A stretch of DNA of 64,000 nt from Pinus tabuliformis (lineage: Eukaryota > Streptophyta > Pinopsida > Pinales > Pinaceae): assembly GCA_031772625.1 (NCBI GenBank), contig CM062818.1, positions 1,683,422,167 to 1,683,486,166 on the forward strand, written 5' to 3'. Of the stretch, positions 53,035-63,996 are shown piece by piece (the first letter of the stretch is position 1; each line of letters starts with the position of its first letter). The position numbers and the translations under genes were made by a program. The notes beneath the pieces were generated by a model that did not search any database, was not told where the DNA came from, and saw nothing but the letters and a program-made list of their open reading frames with translations.

Positions 53035-53891
53035 CCTGTGAAAGCACTATACATGCTGTCTTGAGTTTATCTGTAAAAAATTGTCATATCCCTTAAAATA
53101 TTAACTTAGATGCAGCTCTAGATCTCTTTCCATGGTGGCCTCATTTACTTGGCTGACAATGCTTCCTTCTTCAAATTTTGGGCACCAATCCCTACTTTGG
53201 ACAACAGTGATATCATCACAACCTGAAGGGCTAGAAATGGCACAAGATTTGTCTTAAATAGCTCACTCATCCACTTGTTGTAATGGATCTATATCACTAA
53301 AATGGAAAATGTAAAATCAACCTGTGAAAGCACTATGCATGCTGTCTTGAGTTTATCTGTAAAAAATTGTCATATCCCTTAAAATATTAACTTAGATGCA
53401 GCTCTAGATCTCTTTCCATGGTGGCCTCATTTACTTGGCTGACAATGCTTCCTTCTTCAAATTTTGGGCACCAATCCCTACTTTGGACAACAGTGATATC
53501 ATCACAACCTGAAGGGCTAGAAATGGCACAATATTTGTCTTAAATAGCTCACTCATCCACTTGTTGTAATGGATCTATATCACTAAAATAGAAAATGTAA
53601 AATCAACCTGTGAAAGCACTATGCATGCTGTCTTGAGTTTATCTGTAAAAAATTGTCATATCCCTCAAAATATTAACTTAGATCCAGCTCTATATCTCTT
53701 TCCATTGTGGCCTCATTTACTTGGCTGACAATGCTTCCTTCTTCAAATTTTGGGCACCAATCCCTACTTTTGACAGCAGTGATATCATCACAACTTGAAG
53801 GGCTAGAAATGACACAAGATTTGTCTTAAATACCCCACTCATCCACTTGTTGTAATGGATCTATATCACTAAAATGCAAAACGTAAGATCT
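53035..53891 (-). repeat. 286-bp tandem repeat, three units, in X-b
   Basis: Unit starts CCTGTGAAAGCACTAT at 53035, 53321 and 53607, an exact 286-base period twice. The first two units differ at very few bases and the third at about ten more. Because 286 is not a multiple of three, a coding frame would shift between units, so this is likely non-coding expansion. Confidence 0.9.
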
Positions 53892-54037
53892 ATGGCCAAT
53901 TTGTATCAAATCAAACAATGAATTGAATGTACACATATCATGGTTGTTCTTAGGGTCATCAGTACCATTTATGGCGGGGCAACCAATAGAAAATTAATCA
54001 AAATGATTCCCATCTTGCCCAGGAATAGTGATATACC

Positions 54038-54904
54038 TTATGTGGCTATGGGTGTTGGTCTTCTCAAATTTTGAGCAACATCATTACTCAAAACAGCCTC
54101 ATACTCTTTGCTTTCTTGGATAGCAAACTCATCGCCTAGAAATTCAAGGTCTGCAAAATATAACCTTGTTATGAGGTCCAGATCTTCCCAACATATCTGA
54201 TCCATAATGTCCCTTTGATCAGCTTCCATAATAGAAGCATGAGACTTTTTTTCTTGATCTGAGGCATCGTCTTCAGCTGATAATTTGTTATTGCTACCTC
54301 CTTCAAGTTTTTCATCAAACCTCAGAACTCTGGGGTTAACAATGCTATCTTTTCTAGTTTTTGGGTGTGAATTGAAATTCCAAACTGCGACAATAGCAAC
54401 ATCATCATAATAGGTGGGGCTATAAATAACACATTCCATATCCTTCCTATCCACGTGCTCAAATGGCTTTGTCTCATTGAAACTTTCTGTGTTAACAACA
54501 TCACTGGCCTCGTCAAATTCAAGACCCGCACACCACCCAACTAACAGAAATATCTTCATGATGTCATGTATCATCCTCTTGAAGGATATTAGGATGACTT
54601 CCTTCCACCCCTGCTTTTCATCTTCATCAATGTCTTCATTGCCTTCCAATAGATCGGGAAGACCTCCCTGTTGCAGGGCTGCCAACAGGCACTGAATGTT
54701 GCCTTCATACCTCTGCCATCTTGGGCCACAATGCTTGAGAAAACCTTCTATCAAATCTTTGAGGGAAGGAATTGTCTTTGGACAGCAAGAGTGCTTGGGG
54801 TGACCATTGTGATCTTGTCCCAAAGAGTAAATGAATAACCTTATCATAACTTCAAATTTTGAGATATATCCCATAAATGCAAAGTCACGGGGACAATAGC
54901 CCAA
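54038..54904 (-). pseudogene. X-b gag-like frame
   Basis: A 288-codon frame. The first 75 residues contain MIRLFIYSLGQDHNGHPKHS and SLKDLIEGFLKHCGPRWQRYE, which follow the spacing of the Ty3/gypsy gag helix region (M-R-x-F-x-x-S-L...A-x-x-W...F-x-x-F-x-x-x-W). The remainder is an acidic spacer without a zinc knuckle. X-a has the same blocks at 29900-30020. The frame is set in old, broken DNA; whether its start is the true one is unclear because similar text continues upstream to the primer site at 55282. Confidence 0.55.
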
Positions 54905-55281
54905 GGAGAACCATCAAATGTTGAAAGATTTTGGATGAGGCTTGCTTGGATATTCGAGGATGCTCTTAACATCCAATGCTGGGTACAAGGCATTCAAATC
55001 CCAAGGATCCATCTTTTTTTAGATAAAAAGCTTCAAAAATTGAAATTTGCAACTTCACAACTTTTCACAATGGAGTTGCCAAAGTGAGATGTCAAATGCT
55101 TTCAATTGGTGCTTGTCTCACCTCACAAGCAACTAGTCTCTAAAATATTTGAAGAAGTCTGAACAAGGACTTTGTTCTTTGTGTGGATTTGCTAGATGAA
55201 AAAATTTATCCTCAACCTCAAGATGAGTTTATTCAATGAAATTGAAGCACAAACTTCGGATTATTAGGATGAATCAACTTC

Positions 55282-55299
55282 TCCTTAGCGATGGCGCCA
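55282..55299 (-). other. X-b primer-binding site
   Basis: The minus strand reads TGGCGCCATCGCTAAGGA four bases from the LTR start at 55304. The first eight bases, TGGCGCCA, are those expected for an Asp-type tRNA end; X-a has the related TGTCGCCATTGTCGGGGA. Confidence 0.6.
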
Positions 55300-55303
55300 A
55301 AAA

Positions 55304-56470
55304 TGTTACTACAAAATATAGCACCCTAGTGCTAGGCCTTACTAGATTCTCGACAACAATGGGATCCACCACCTCGTCACCTCAATAGCGGATTCTCTTG
55401 TTGTTTTTTGGACAAATGTTATTGCCACAAGGAAGGCTTCCTCGACAGGTTTGGGAGATTAAGTGACCTAAGGATTCCTAGGTTAAATATTCTGCAAGGA
55501 TCTTTCTATATATACCTGAGAGTATGGCTCAGGGTTAAATGAAGTAGTGAGGTCAAAGAACCAATGGCTCAAGGTAGGCCTTGGAGGTGTTCTTTGGATT
55601 CTCGGACATACACAACTTTAAATTTGATGATTTACAAAAAGGTATAAAGCGATGGAAAATGGAGGACCAATGCCTTGGCTCAATAATAAATTTTTGGGCA
55701 TATGGAGCTAAAGAAGGAGCGAGTCAACATTTCAAGACCTTGGATGGAGTGGGAAAGAGAGAAGGATAAGTTCTCATTCTAAACTTGACGAACTTCCAAA
55801 CGAGGAGACTTATTTCGCCAAAGAGAGTTTCCTTGATGGATACTTGATGACAAATTTTCAATATGAAGAAATCGAAATTCATAAAAAGATATAACATTTA
55901 TTAAGAAAGCTCAATGAAATCCCAATCCAACAATTGTAGCAAAATGAAAGATAATATTCACAATAAAACAACACTATTCATCCAAACATCACTTTGTCAA
56001 TCTAAACAAATTTCATCCATCTTAAACATATCTTCCCCAAGACATTTCACTCACTTGAAATATCCAAAGCCAAATTTTCACAAGGAAAAATTGTAGAAAT
56101 TTCAGATTGCTATGGGATTTTCCCCTCTAAACTCCATTAGAAAATGAGAGGAAGTGCACCTCTCTTTATAGAGAAGCTACAAAACTTCCCTCATAATAAA
56201 ATAATAATTTTCTAAGCTAAAATCCCCTAAATTAGCCTAAGGAGGGGAAAGGGCCGTCCATACAAATTAATTATTCTAAATTGATGCAAAATGGGGATTT
56301 TAATGCCACATGTACAAATACTAGGGGCTCAAGTCCTAAAAATGTGACCTTTTTCTACAAATGGAAGACAAATAAGTGGTGTTGGTGCAATACCCACCCT
56401 CTAAACGCCATCTAACAACTCCTTTTCTTCCATGAAATCATGCAATTAATCCTCTAAGTATGGGAAAGTG
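55304..56470 (-). repeat. X-b 5' LTR
   Basis: Starts TGTTACTACAAAATATAGC at the primer site. A TATA-like TATAAAGAG lies near 56161-56171 on the minus strand. The outer end is estimated where a different LTR-like start, TGTTGAAATTTGGG, appears at 56479. Confidence 0.55.
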
Positions 56471-56478
56471 GGTCTTTA

Positions 56479-56884
56479 ATGTTGAAATTTGGGTAGCTCA
56501 TAAGGTATTTCCGAGTGGTGAAACCCCACAAAAAGGAATTTGTTGGGCAAGTTACCCAAGTTTGGCGTCTTGGACCCAAAGCGCAGTGGGTTTAGAACAA
56601 GAAAAGAAGTTTTATTAATAATATTTTTTTTAGTGTTTGAGCATGTAGGCACAAGTCGACTAGGAGCCAATTGACATGACCCTTGGGGTTAAAAATTTAG
56701 TCCTTAAACACTATAAATAGAGGCCAAAGGAGAGGCCTAGAAATACAAGTGAGATGGACTTCACTTGAGCAAGAGATATGCCCTAAGATAGAGTCGTGTT
56801 ACCACAAAATCTAGCCCTCCCAAAGGAGGGAAAGCCTATATGACAAGAGCTAGACTAAGTGATAACAACGAGACAATGGCCCAC
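56479..56884 (+). repeat. Partial LTR-like fragment with TATA box
   Basis: Begins TGTTGAAATTTGGGTAG and contains CTATAAATAGAGG at 56711-56723, a strong plant TATA box of the LTR type, followed by R/U5-like DNA. It is cut by the GypC insertion at 56884. No internal part of this element is seen. Confidence 0.5.
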
Positions 56885-57966
56885 TGTCACCACAGCCAAT
56901 GTGTTGTAGGGAAAAGTATCCGACTCGGATGACCCTAACCCACTCTAAGGGTGACAGTTCCTTAGCAACAACTGTAAAACAAACTACTGAAGGTTTACTT
57001 CTTTATGAAAGCAAAAGAGAGTGGAGAAAGCACTAACTGTTGCCTTGCGCTTAATGTCGAATCCAAACTCTTCTCTTTGGCCGCTTGCTCCTAACTCTTT
57101 GTCCTTCTGCTCGCCCAGCTACAAGGAGATCCTGCAAAACAACAAAGAAGGAAACTACAAGAGGCATGCAATCATAACTGGTTCATGGATTAGTGTAAAC
57201 CAAACATGCAATCATCACAATATATAATTGAAACAAGAGCACATAGAAGAACCTCAATAGCTTTTATTAATGTAGAAGAAAAGGTTCTGAGAGGATTACA
57301 ACCATTGCAGGCTCCAACCCAGCAACACCTCCCAGCAGAAAGAGTTGCTCTTCTTCACCTCTCTCAAACAATCACCCAATAACTCGAGAATGAAACCAAC
57401 AGCATATCATTACTTTGCACAAAATTCCAGCCTCCTGAGCTCATAGGAGAGAGCTCAATATATAGATGAATTGAGAAAGGATGAGTCAGCTTGCAACTGA
57501 TGTGTAGCTGCCTTCTGTCCTCTCTCTCTTCAGTTAATCTTTAGTTGATCTTCAGTTCTTGAGTCCACTTGGTGAACCTTGCTTCCACTTGGAGAAACAA
57601 AGCCTCTGACTCATCACAAGGCGAAATACCTGATCCAAGTGTCATTTTTGGAAGATTCCAAAGCAATGACTCACTGTGCCACATGTCCAAACTCGCCCAA
57701 CGCAGGTGGGCTTTGTTCTACCTGCTTTGCAACGCAGGTACACCATGGAGCAGTTGTGTTTCAGCGCAGAAGCCTAGTGGAGCACCTGCTTTGATTTCAG
57801 GATTGCTTGTTTTTGAGTGTTTTCAAGTGGAGAACTGATCTGAGAGATGTTGGTTTGCTGACCTTGTTCCTCTAGGGGTAGGAACATCATGTTTAGGGAA
57901 CTTTGGATCCCTTGGATTATTGACAATTCATGCTTGTTGCTGTAAGGCACAAAATTGTCTATAACA
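56885..57966 (-). repeat. GypC 3' LTR
   Basis: Runs on the plus strand from TGTCACCACAGCC to GTCTATAACA, 1082 bp, close to the 1051 bp of GypA. A TATATA run at about 57449-57461 is a possible minus-strand TATA box. AACGCAGGT/ACCTGCTTTGCAACGCAGG motifs cluster at 57700-57800. The outer boundary is inferred from likeness to GypA. Confidence 0.75.
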
Positions 57967-57980
57967 GATGCCCCCTAAAG
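57967..57980 (-). other. GypC polypurine tract
   Basis: Minus strand CTTTAGGGGGCATC, one base shorter than in GypA. Confidence 0.75.
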
Positions 57981-59150
57981 TATGAGGTCGTTTATCGGCT
58001 GAAATGCTTTATTGAGAGGATCCGAAGTTCGCTCAATCTGCTGAGAAGTGTCCTGTAATAAGATACAATACAATACATTATTTTTCATACATTTTTCATG
58101 ATCTAGCTGAGGCGGGCATTCCCATGCTCAGCTTTATAAATACATTTTGGTACATAGAACAGACGATCGTCTGATTGTAGACTGATAATTCTCTGCCGAA
58201 TTTATCATCCTTTTCTGATTGTAGACTGATAATTCTCTGCCGGACTTATCATCTTTCGAAAAGGGTGATCATCTGCTGCAATGATGTACATATCAAATGT
58301 CTTTATGCCCTGAATATATATCGCAGCCCGGATGGATAAAACTAGATCCGGGGTCTTCAATCTCTTCCGATCTTCACTCGATGTACAAGTCGATCCATGT
58401 GAGAATTTCTTGAAGTCGAACATGGAAAGACATCGCTTGATTACCGGTCAATGATGTAAACCGTTAACAAGCGCGAGAGGAATCACCGATAAGGATGATG
58501 ACCCTCAAGGTACGGCAGTACAATCTACATGGTGGGAATAAAGGACTTGGCGTCGACCACCATGCAAAATCTTCTGGTCGAAGGTCATTGATGTATACCT
58601 GTCGCCGGAAGTGAGAAACTTGCCATTGAGGCATGCAAGCTTCAAAGTACTGAGGGGGGGTGTTCCTAGATCGACTCCTTGGATAATGAGCTGATGTCGA
58701 CAAGGAGTGATCCGTCAAAGGAGGGCCTTAATGGATCCCACATCAGTGACACGGAACGGAGCTAGTGATTGTGATGAGGTGAAAACAAACTGTGATGTAT
58801 GATTCAGGGTGGCGGTCATGGAGTGGATGAAGGATAATGTATGGCAGTGGGTGGAACACGGTTGACTCTTTACAGAACCACATCTCTTGAACATATAACG
58901 ACACTGATGTGATGGATTGGTAGCATTACCCCAATTGTGGATGGTGTGGCGAGGACCATGATTCTGCGACCGGTGAATGAAACAACCCAACCCGATGCGG
59001 TACGGAGGACAAAGTGTCATGTTCAAGAGCGACTTGCTACCATTAATGTTGTGAGGTTCTCCCAATTTTTCCCCAGTCATTGCTGACCAGTACCTCTTTA
59101 TTTTTGTCAAGCTTGAGGAGGATAACATATGCTTGTTCTATAACCTGCCC
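57981..59150 (-). other. GypC conserved 3' non-coding region
   Basis: Counterpart of GypA 9406-10530. Shared blocks include CGCAGCCCGGATGG, GATCCGGGGTCTTCA and AGGAGGATAACATATGCTTG. Frames of 70-140 codons exist but none has element-protein text. Confidence 0.55.
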
Positions 59151-59159
59151 TTCGGGCAA

Positions 59160-59990
59160 GCCCATCGCTATGTTTTAACGAGCCTAGCGATAGGGAAACT
59201 CGTTCTCGTCTAAAGACAAGTTTGTCGCTACTTAATCATTTTAACGAGTCTAACGACAAAGAAAACTCAGTTCTTTTCATTTTTAGAGAGTCTGAAAAGG
59301 TACGAAAAGTTAACTCCTCAATTCCTTTTTCGTCTTCTAATCCCTTAAGTCCGAAAAAGTATAAAACAATACAGAAGGGATGAATTTTCGATTTGCTTTA
59401 ACGAGCCGAACAAAACAAGCGCTCGATCTTTTTGTGCAATAATCCCTCAGGTCCAAAAAGATTAAAATCTAGAGGAGGGATAGCTTTCCGGTCGCTTTAA
59501 CGAGCTGGAAGGCCAAAACTCGGCAAACTTTTCATATTTTACGAGTCAGTGAAAAGAGCTCAAAGAAGACTCGTCTTTTGAGGAACGAGTGATGAACAGG
59601 GATAGCAGCAGATTCCAGGTACAGGTTGGAATTCTCCAATCACGGCAGTGTCACAAGGATGGCTAAGTGAAATCACTCTTCGCAGCTGTTCCTCAAAATG
59701 GGTAAACACACATATGGAGGTGAACGATTGGCCAAATGAACGGATGGAGGTGATGGCATATAAACACGACCAAGGGTTTTTAATATGGCTTCCAAAGGTT
59801 ACATTTCTCGAGGTTGTTTACCGGTTCATTTTTCTGGGTGAGCTTGAACTGTTAGGGAAAGATTGCTCACAATTTATGTTTATTATTTTTTTTAACGAGC
59901 ATGAGCTTCACACAAAAACTGCTCGATTCTTGCGTTTATTTTTTAACGAGCATGAACATTGCTAAAACTGCTCGATTTATACCAGTCTTA
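59160..59990. repeat. Stem-loop array in GypC
   Basis: At least eight successive units built on TTTAACGAG... with a closing CTCG: for example ACGAG (59178-59182) with CTCGT (59199-59203), CGAGC...GCTCG near 59405-59430, ACGAGTC...GACTCGT near 59543-59575, and CGAGCA...TGCTCG twice (near 59900-59925 and 59946-59975). Spacers are T- or A-rich. A further pair lies in the leader at about 62394-62470. Confidence 0.6.
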
Positions 59991-60696
59991 ATACAAGGAA
60001 TGCTTTAGGTGAGGTAATCATATTTAAGGAGCGATACCTCACTAATTACTCCAATTTGGAAAGTTTTAACTTTTGCCCTTCATCCTTTCTTTATGCAAGC
60101 TGGAAACGGCTAATCCTACGAGTTTAACGGGTTAGACCTACAAGTTTAAGGGGAGGACCTAAAAATTTAAAAAATAAATAGTCGTCCCGTGCTTGCACTC
60201 CAAAAGGTTTGCATGCCCCCAAGTATAAAGTATAATTTCTAGAGACTGCCCTCTTACTTATTATCCGAAAAATGGTTTTTTGTTTGCTGCTACAAACTAA
60301 ACTCTCTTTTCGGCGATGTCTATCATTAGGTTGCTAAGGATGGTGACTACTTGTTACAGCAATTTCCTCTCTTTCTTTGAAGACTGCCCCTACTTATCCT
60401 TTAAAACATGCTATTTTAATGGGTGAGGCTTGAAATTCAAAGATGGTGCCTTCTAGCTGTCACAAATAGACCCCCTCCTTAGTAGAGCCCACTTCTTTAG
60501 ACAAAGGGAGCGATTTTTCTGCTTCAACATAACTTTGACAAAAGAATTTTATCCTAGAACAACCCTCCCTTCCACTGCCGGACGGGGTACGGACTAGTCC
60601 ATCCTTCTGCGGAAATTAACTTTATACCTAAGGTTTTCTCTGCCCGAGGCAGGCCAAGGTGCATGCCCCCTGGGTCCCCATTCTTTTCTTCTCGAA
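59991..60696 (-). other. GypC stretch without assignable content
   Basis: About 700 bases between the stem-loop array and the protease frame. I see no domain, repeat or strong signal. In GypA the corresponding position holds the antisense gene, second RNase H and pol. Confidence 0.5.
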
Positions 60697-61800
60697 TTAC
60701 TCGCATTCATCGGGAAGTAGAATCGGGGGGGGTGGCATTCCTTGAGTGAATAAACCGTTAAGGGATGGTATTTGACTATTTGCAATGCGTGATCCTGGAA
60801 ATGAAAGTTGGTCTACGAGCTTGACCATTCTTCCTTCGTGCGGAAAACACATGACTCTAAAGAGCGAGGAAACTATTGCCTCCGTGCAATATATATAGTC
60901 TCGTCCAAGGAGTAAGTTATATGCCAAGGGTCCCTGGACGACCATGATGTTCATGCGAACTGTCTTCCCTTTCAATGTAACTGGAACATTGGGGAGGATC
61001 CCTAACGGGTGACTGGTTCCTTTATCAAAACCTGATAGATTTCTTATCTCAGGTAAAAGCGCCGGGAAACCCAGTGCTTTCCAAGCAACAGAGGAAAGGA
61101 TACTCACAGATGCCCCTTCATCAATAATAGTTCCAGCCATCAGCATTCTGTAGATTTGGACTATGATTCTGAATGGGATACTGGCTGGTAACCGGGGTCT
61201 GCCTAGTTGATTCCAATCAAAGGATACAACTAGGTTGCTTGGTGGTGGGACCGAATATACGGCCGGATATGACTCTGACGATGTTCCTTCCTGCGACAAA
61301 GGAGTGGGCGCATTGCCCTGATGCTCATCAGAGTCTGTGTTGATGAAAAGAATATGGACGGTGTCATCCTTATCCTCTTCAGTGAGGGTGTCATTTGAAG
61401 ATGGGTCTTCAATGACGGAGTCATTGGACGATGATACCTCTGAAGGAAGAACCGGGTCAACTGCCGTTTCGACCTTTAGACTTTCGTCTGGTCTGGATTC
61501 AGTAGGTTCATTCTCAATGACCGACACTTCAGCTGACCACTTGAGCGGGTCAACTGGATTTTCAACTATTGAGGGATTAGGCGCGAGTTTTTGGTATCCA
61601 GGAGGAAGTCGTAACGGTGAAACCGGGCGATCTTCCAAAACTCTCTTTGCCTCATCTAAGAATGGACATCGGTGGATGGCATGCTCGCCTTCACACAACA
61701 TACAGGGTGATCTTGGTCTCCCTCTTCGTCCTTCACTCTCGCTAGTTGACGGACTGCAATCAACATGACTACCAGAGGTTGATGCTACCGGATTGTGCAA
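60697..61800 (-). CDS. GypC knuckle and protease frame
   Basis: A 367-codon frame. A zinc-knuckle-like CMLCEEGEHAIHRC-type box (text CMLCEGEHAIHRCPF) is at residues 38-52, followed by an acidic linker. The aspartic protease core is GTIIDEGASVSILSSVAWKA at about 224-243 and its second block YNLLLGRDYIYCTEAIVSSL at about 300-319. The same DEGAS box and the V-S-S-x-F-R-V-x-x-F-P-H text occur in GypA, so the proteases are related. The frame ends soon after the protease with no polymerase. Processing of Gag in particles would be its role; the frame is uninterrupted in this stretch. Confidence 0.8.
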   Translation of the reverse strand: MHNPVASTSGSHVDCSPSTSESEGRRGRPRSPCMLCEGEHAIHRCPFLDEAKRVLEDRPVSPLRLPPGYQKLAPNPSIVENPVDPLKWSAEVSVIENEPTESRPDESLKVETAVDPVLPSEVSSSNDSVIEDPSSNDTLTEEDKDDTVHILFINTDSDEHQGNAPTPLSQEGTSSESYPAVYSVPPPSNLVVSFDWNQLGRPRLPASIPFRIIVQIYRMLMAGTIIDEGASVSILSSVAWKALGFPALLPEIRNLSGFDKGTSHPLGILPNVPVTLKGKTVRMNIMVVQGPLAYNLLLGRDYIYCTEAIVSSLFRVMCFPHEGRMVKLVDQLSFPGSRIANSQIPSLNGLFTQGMPPPPILLPDECE

Positions 61801-61817
61801 CCTTGGGGACCAGTCCC

Positions 61818-62309
61818 TTAGTATCCGGGGAATACAAGGACAATCACGATGGAAGTGGGTCCCTTCGCAAATGACACATGGCGATTTAGGCCCGGTCGGT
61901 GCAGTGTGTGGGTTTTTGTCAGCTGTCTTTGCTTGCCCCCAGTCGCCTTCGCCATAGGCTCCTTCTGCTTCTTTTCTCTCTTCTTCTTTTCCTTCTTCTC
62001 CATGGGAGGCTGACTTTTGCCGGCTCTACCTCGTGAAGAGGAAGGATGAGAGGAAGAATTGTAAGAAGTGGAAGGCTGGTGGGTAGCTCTAGATTGGTCT
62101 GACTGTTGATTCGACTGCTCAGGATTAGTGGCGATCTGGACTACATTAGTTGAAAAGAGCCATACAGGTAGGCCAATTGTCAATCCTGGAAGTGACAATG
62201 TTGCCATATGAGGCGCACCAACATCTCCCCAAGAGGAGAAGGGATTTGGACTTCCTCCAAGGTTGCTTCCTTGGTTGGTGGGCTCCATACTTTTCAACTG
62301 GAAGATCAA
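61818..62309 (-). CDS. GypC Gag-like N-terminal part
   Basis: A 163-codon frame just upstream of the protease frame. It has a Ser/Gln/Pro-rich middle (HQPSTSYNSSSHPSSSRGRA) and a Lys-rich run (EKKEKKKREKKQKEP), then a second knuckle-like region close to its end that reads on toward 61818. The gag helix domain seen in GypA is not recognisable, so most of gag seems to be missing. It is probably the spacer between gag and protease. Confidence 0.55.
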   Translation of the reverse strand: MIFQLKSMEPTNQGSNLGGSPNPFSSWGDVGAPHMATLSLPGLTIGLPVWLFSTNVVQIATNPEQSNQQSDQSRATHQPSTSYNSSSHPSSSRGRAGKSQPPMEKKEKKKREKKQKEPMAKATGGKQRQLTKTHTLHRPGLNRHVSFAKGPTSIVIVLVFPGY

Positions 62310-63978
62310 CGTGGGAATAATAGGTGATTATGTTCCACTTAAAATAAATTTTATTAACGACGCTTTTAGACACAAACTTGATTTTTCATGTTTTAAGAGT
62401 CGAGAAAAAGCTAAAGATGACTCTAGTCGCCTTCGATGTATTAACGAGCCCGAAGTGACAAATGCTCGGTTGGACCTTTTCAGTTATAGATTTTGAAAAA
62501 GGCCAAAAGAAACTGCTCTGGAGATCTAGGCAGAGGGTGTGCCAAACCTTTCGCGAAACCACAGAATAAGTTTTACGGTACGGGTGGTCGATCTTCGTGA
62601 ATGCTGTGTTCACTGCATCGCGATCAGTAGGGCGGCCGACACGGCTTCCTATGGATAAAGGATAATTGCCTATAGGGGTCTCCCAATATATACACGACGG
62701 TACGTGGGAGCACAAGTCCGTATTAGTGCCACCGAATCTCAGGAGGAATCACCCACCTTCGTAGAGATCGACAGTCACTATGTTTAACGACGCCGGAACA
62801 CGTCTCTACCTAGACCTCTAGATGTTTGCGTTATGTTACAAAGCGTTGTTATGTAAATTGGGTTTATTTTAATGTTGATCTTGCTTAACACTTTGCCTTT
62901 AAGGATCACCACGAGATGTATATAACAAATTCCTGAATGCAATCTAAGATGAGAAGCAAACTTTTCAATCTTTCAACTTTGAAAAACTTTAACTACTGAG
63001 GGAAAAGAAAGGCAAATCTTTTCGCACAGATCATAGAGCACACACTAAATGCAAATTTTTCCTAAATCGTCAAGCACACAGTCAAATGCAAAATGCACAA
63101 TGCATGTATTTTCTTTTCTCTTTCTTAATGTGGATGGATACAAAAAGAAAGTGGTTATATAACTTTGATTTCGATTTAAAGCGAAAGTAAACAAGTTTGT
63201 CCAACAATCAAAAGACATCTTAAGATTCACTTGCTTAATCACTGGAAATACATGAAATCAAACCATGCTAACGAAAGTAAAGTGACTAATCAGCTATGGA
63301 CAGCAAGCAAGCTAACTCTTTAGACCAGCAAAATGCCTAACACAGGTTCAGATCTAAGAGGCCAACAGCATGACTAGTTTACTCTTCGTTATGGGAAATT
63401 GTAAATGAGTAAGAAATACAAAGAACAAGTACAATTTCGTTATATAACAGAGGCGAAATGATGGCAAGTAATATTGGTTTCAAAACAAGTACAAGACTGA
63501 CACTTAGCAGCAAATCTAAGTGAAAACAGGCAAGAGAAAGGAGGAAAACCCAAATGCACTAAGAAAATTTGGGCCAACGCAGGCTCTGCACAGCCAAACT
63601 GGCTCTCAGCGCAGGTAGCCCCTTCGGGACCTGCATTGCAAAGCAGGTAGCCTGTGTACTACCTGCTCTGGAAAACGAGAGTTGCGTTTTCACAGTTTCC
63701 GGGTCATAATTTTCTCAAAAATGCACGGTTTTTGCTCAAATCAGAGACATTCAGTCAAGCACACTCAAAGGGATGATTTAGAAGGTGCAAAGCTATCACT
63801 AAGAGCTTACAAGGATCTTTGTAGATCAGCTCTTCAAATCATGAACTTGCTCAGAAATGAGCCAGAGTAGCTACCCCTCTACTTCGCTTTTGATATAGTC
63901 AAAAGCTTTTCGATTCGGTACTCTTTGGTTCAGGAAATGAATAGCAAAGATACTACAAACACAATCAAACGGATACGC
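62310..63978 (-). other. GypC leader
   Basis: About 1.7 kb without a coding frame I trust. It has AGAGTC...GACTCT and CGAGC...GCTCG stem pairs near 62394-62470 and a motif island at 63570-63680. Confidence 0.55.
63570..63680. other. CGCAGGT/ACCTGC motif island in the GypC leader
   Basis: Contains AACGCAGG, AGCGCAGGT, GGGACCTGCATTGCAAAGCAGGT and CTACCTGCTCTGG within 110 bases; the CCTGC and GCAGG copies pair with each other. The same words fill 57700-57800 in the 3' LTR. Confidence 0.6.
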
Positions 63979-63996
63979 TCCCCAGCGGAGTCGCCA
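63979..63996 (-). other. GypC primer-binding site
   Basis: Minus strand TGGCGACTCCGCTGGGGA, identical to GypA. Three bases (GTT) then separate it from base 64000, the expected first base of the 5' LTR. Confidence 0.85.

Larger units (their letters stand above)
50657..56470 (-). mobile_element. X-b: second copy of family X (gypsy-like, non-autonomous looking)
   Basis: Two related LTRs (from 50657, and 55304 to about 56470) flank an interior of about 3 kb with a gag-like frame, an acidic spacer and a 286-bp tandem repeat. The primer site at 55282-55299 sets minus orientation. The LTRs share TGTTAC...CAAAAT.TAGCA.CCTAGTGCTAGG at their inner or outer start and AGGTCAAAGAACCAATGGCTCAAG further in. 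No reverse transcriptase or integrase is visible in either X copy, so the family may depend on others. The copy is old with several breaks. Confidence 0.55.

Noticed and set aside
53035-53891. CRISPR-like array
   Set aside because: Three long direct repeats without short regular spacers, in plant transposon DNA; it is an ordinary tandem repeat.
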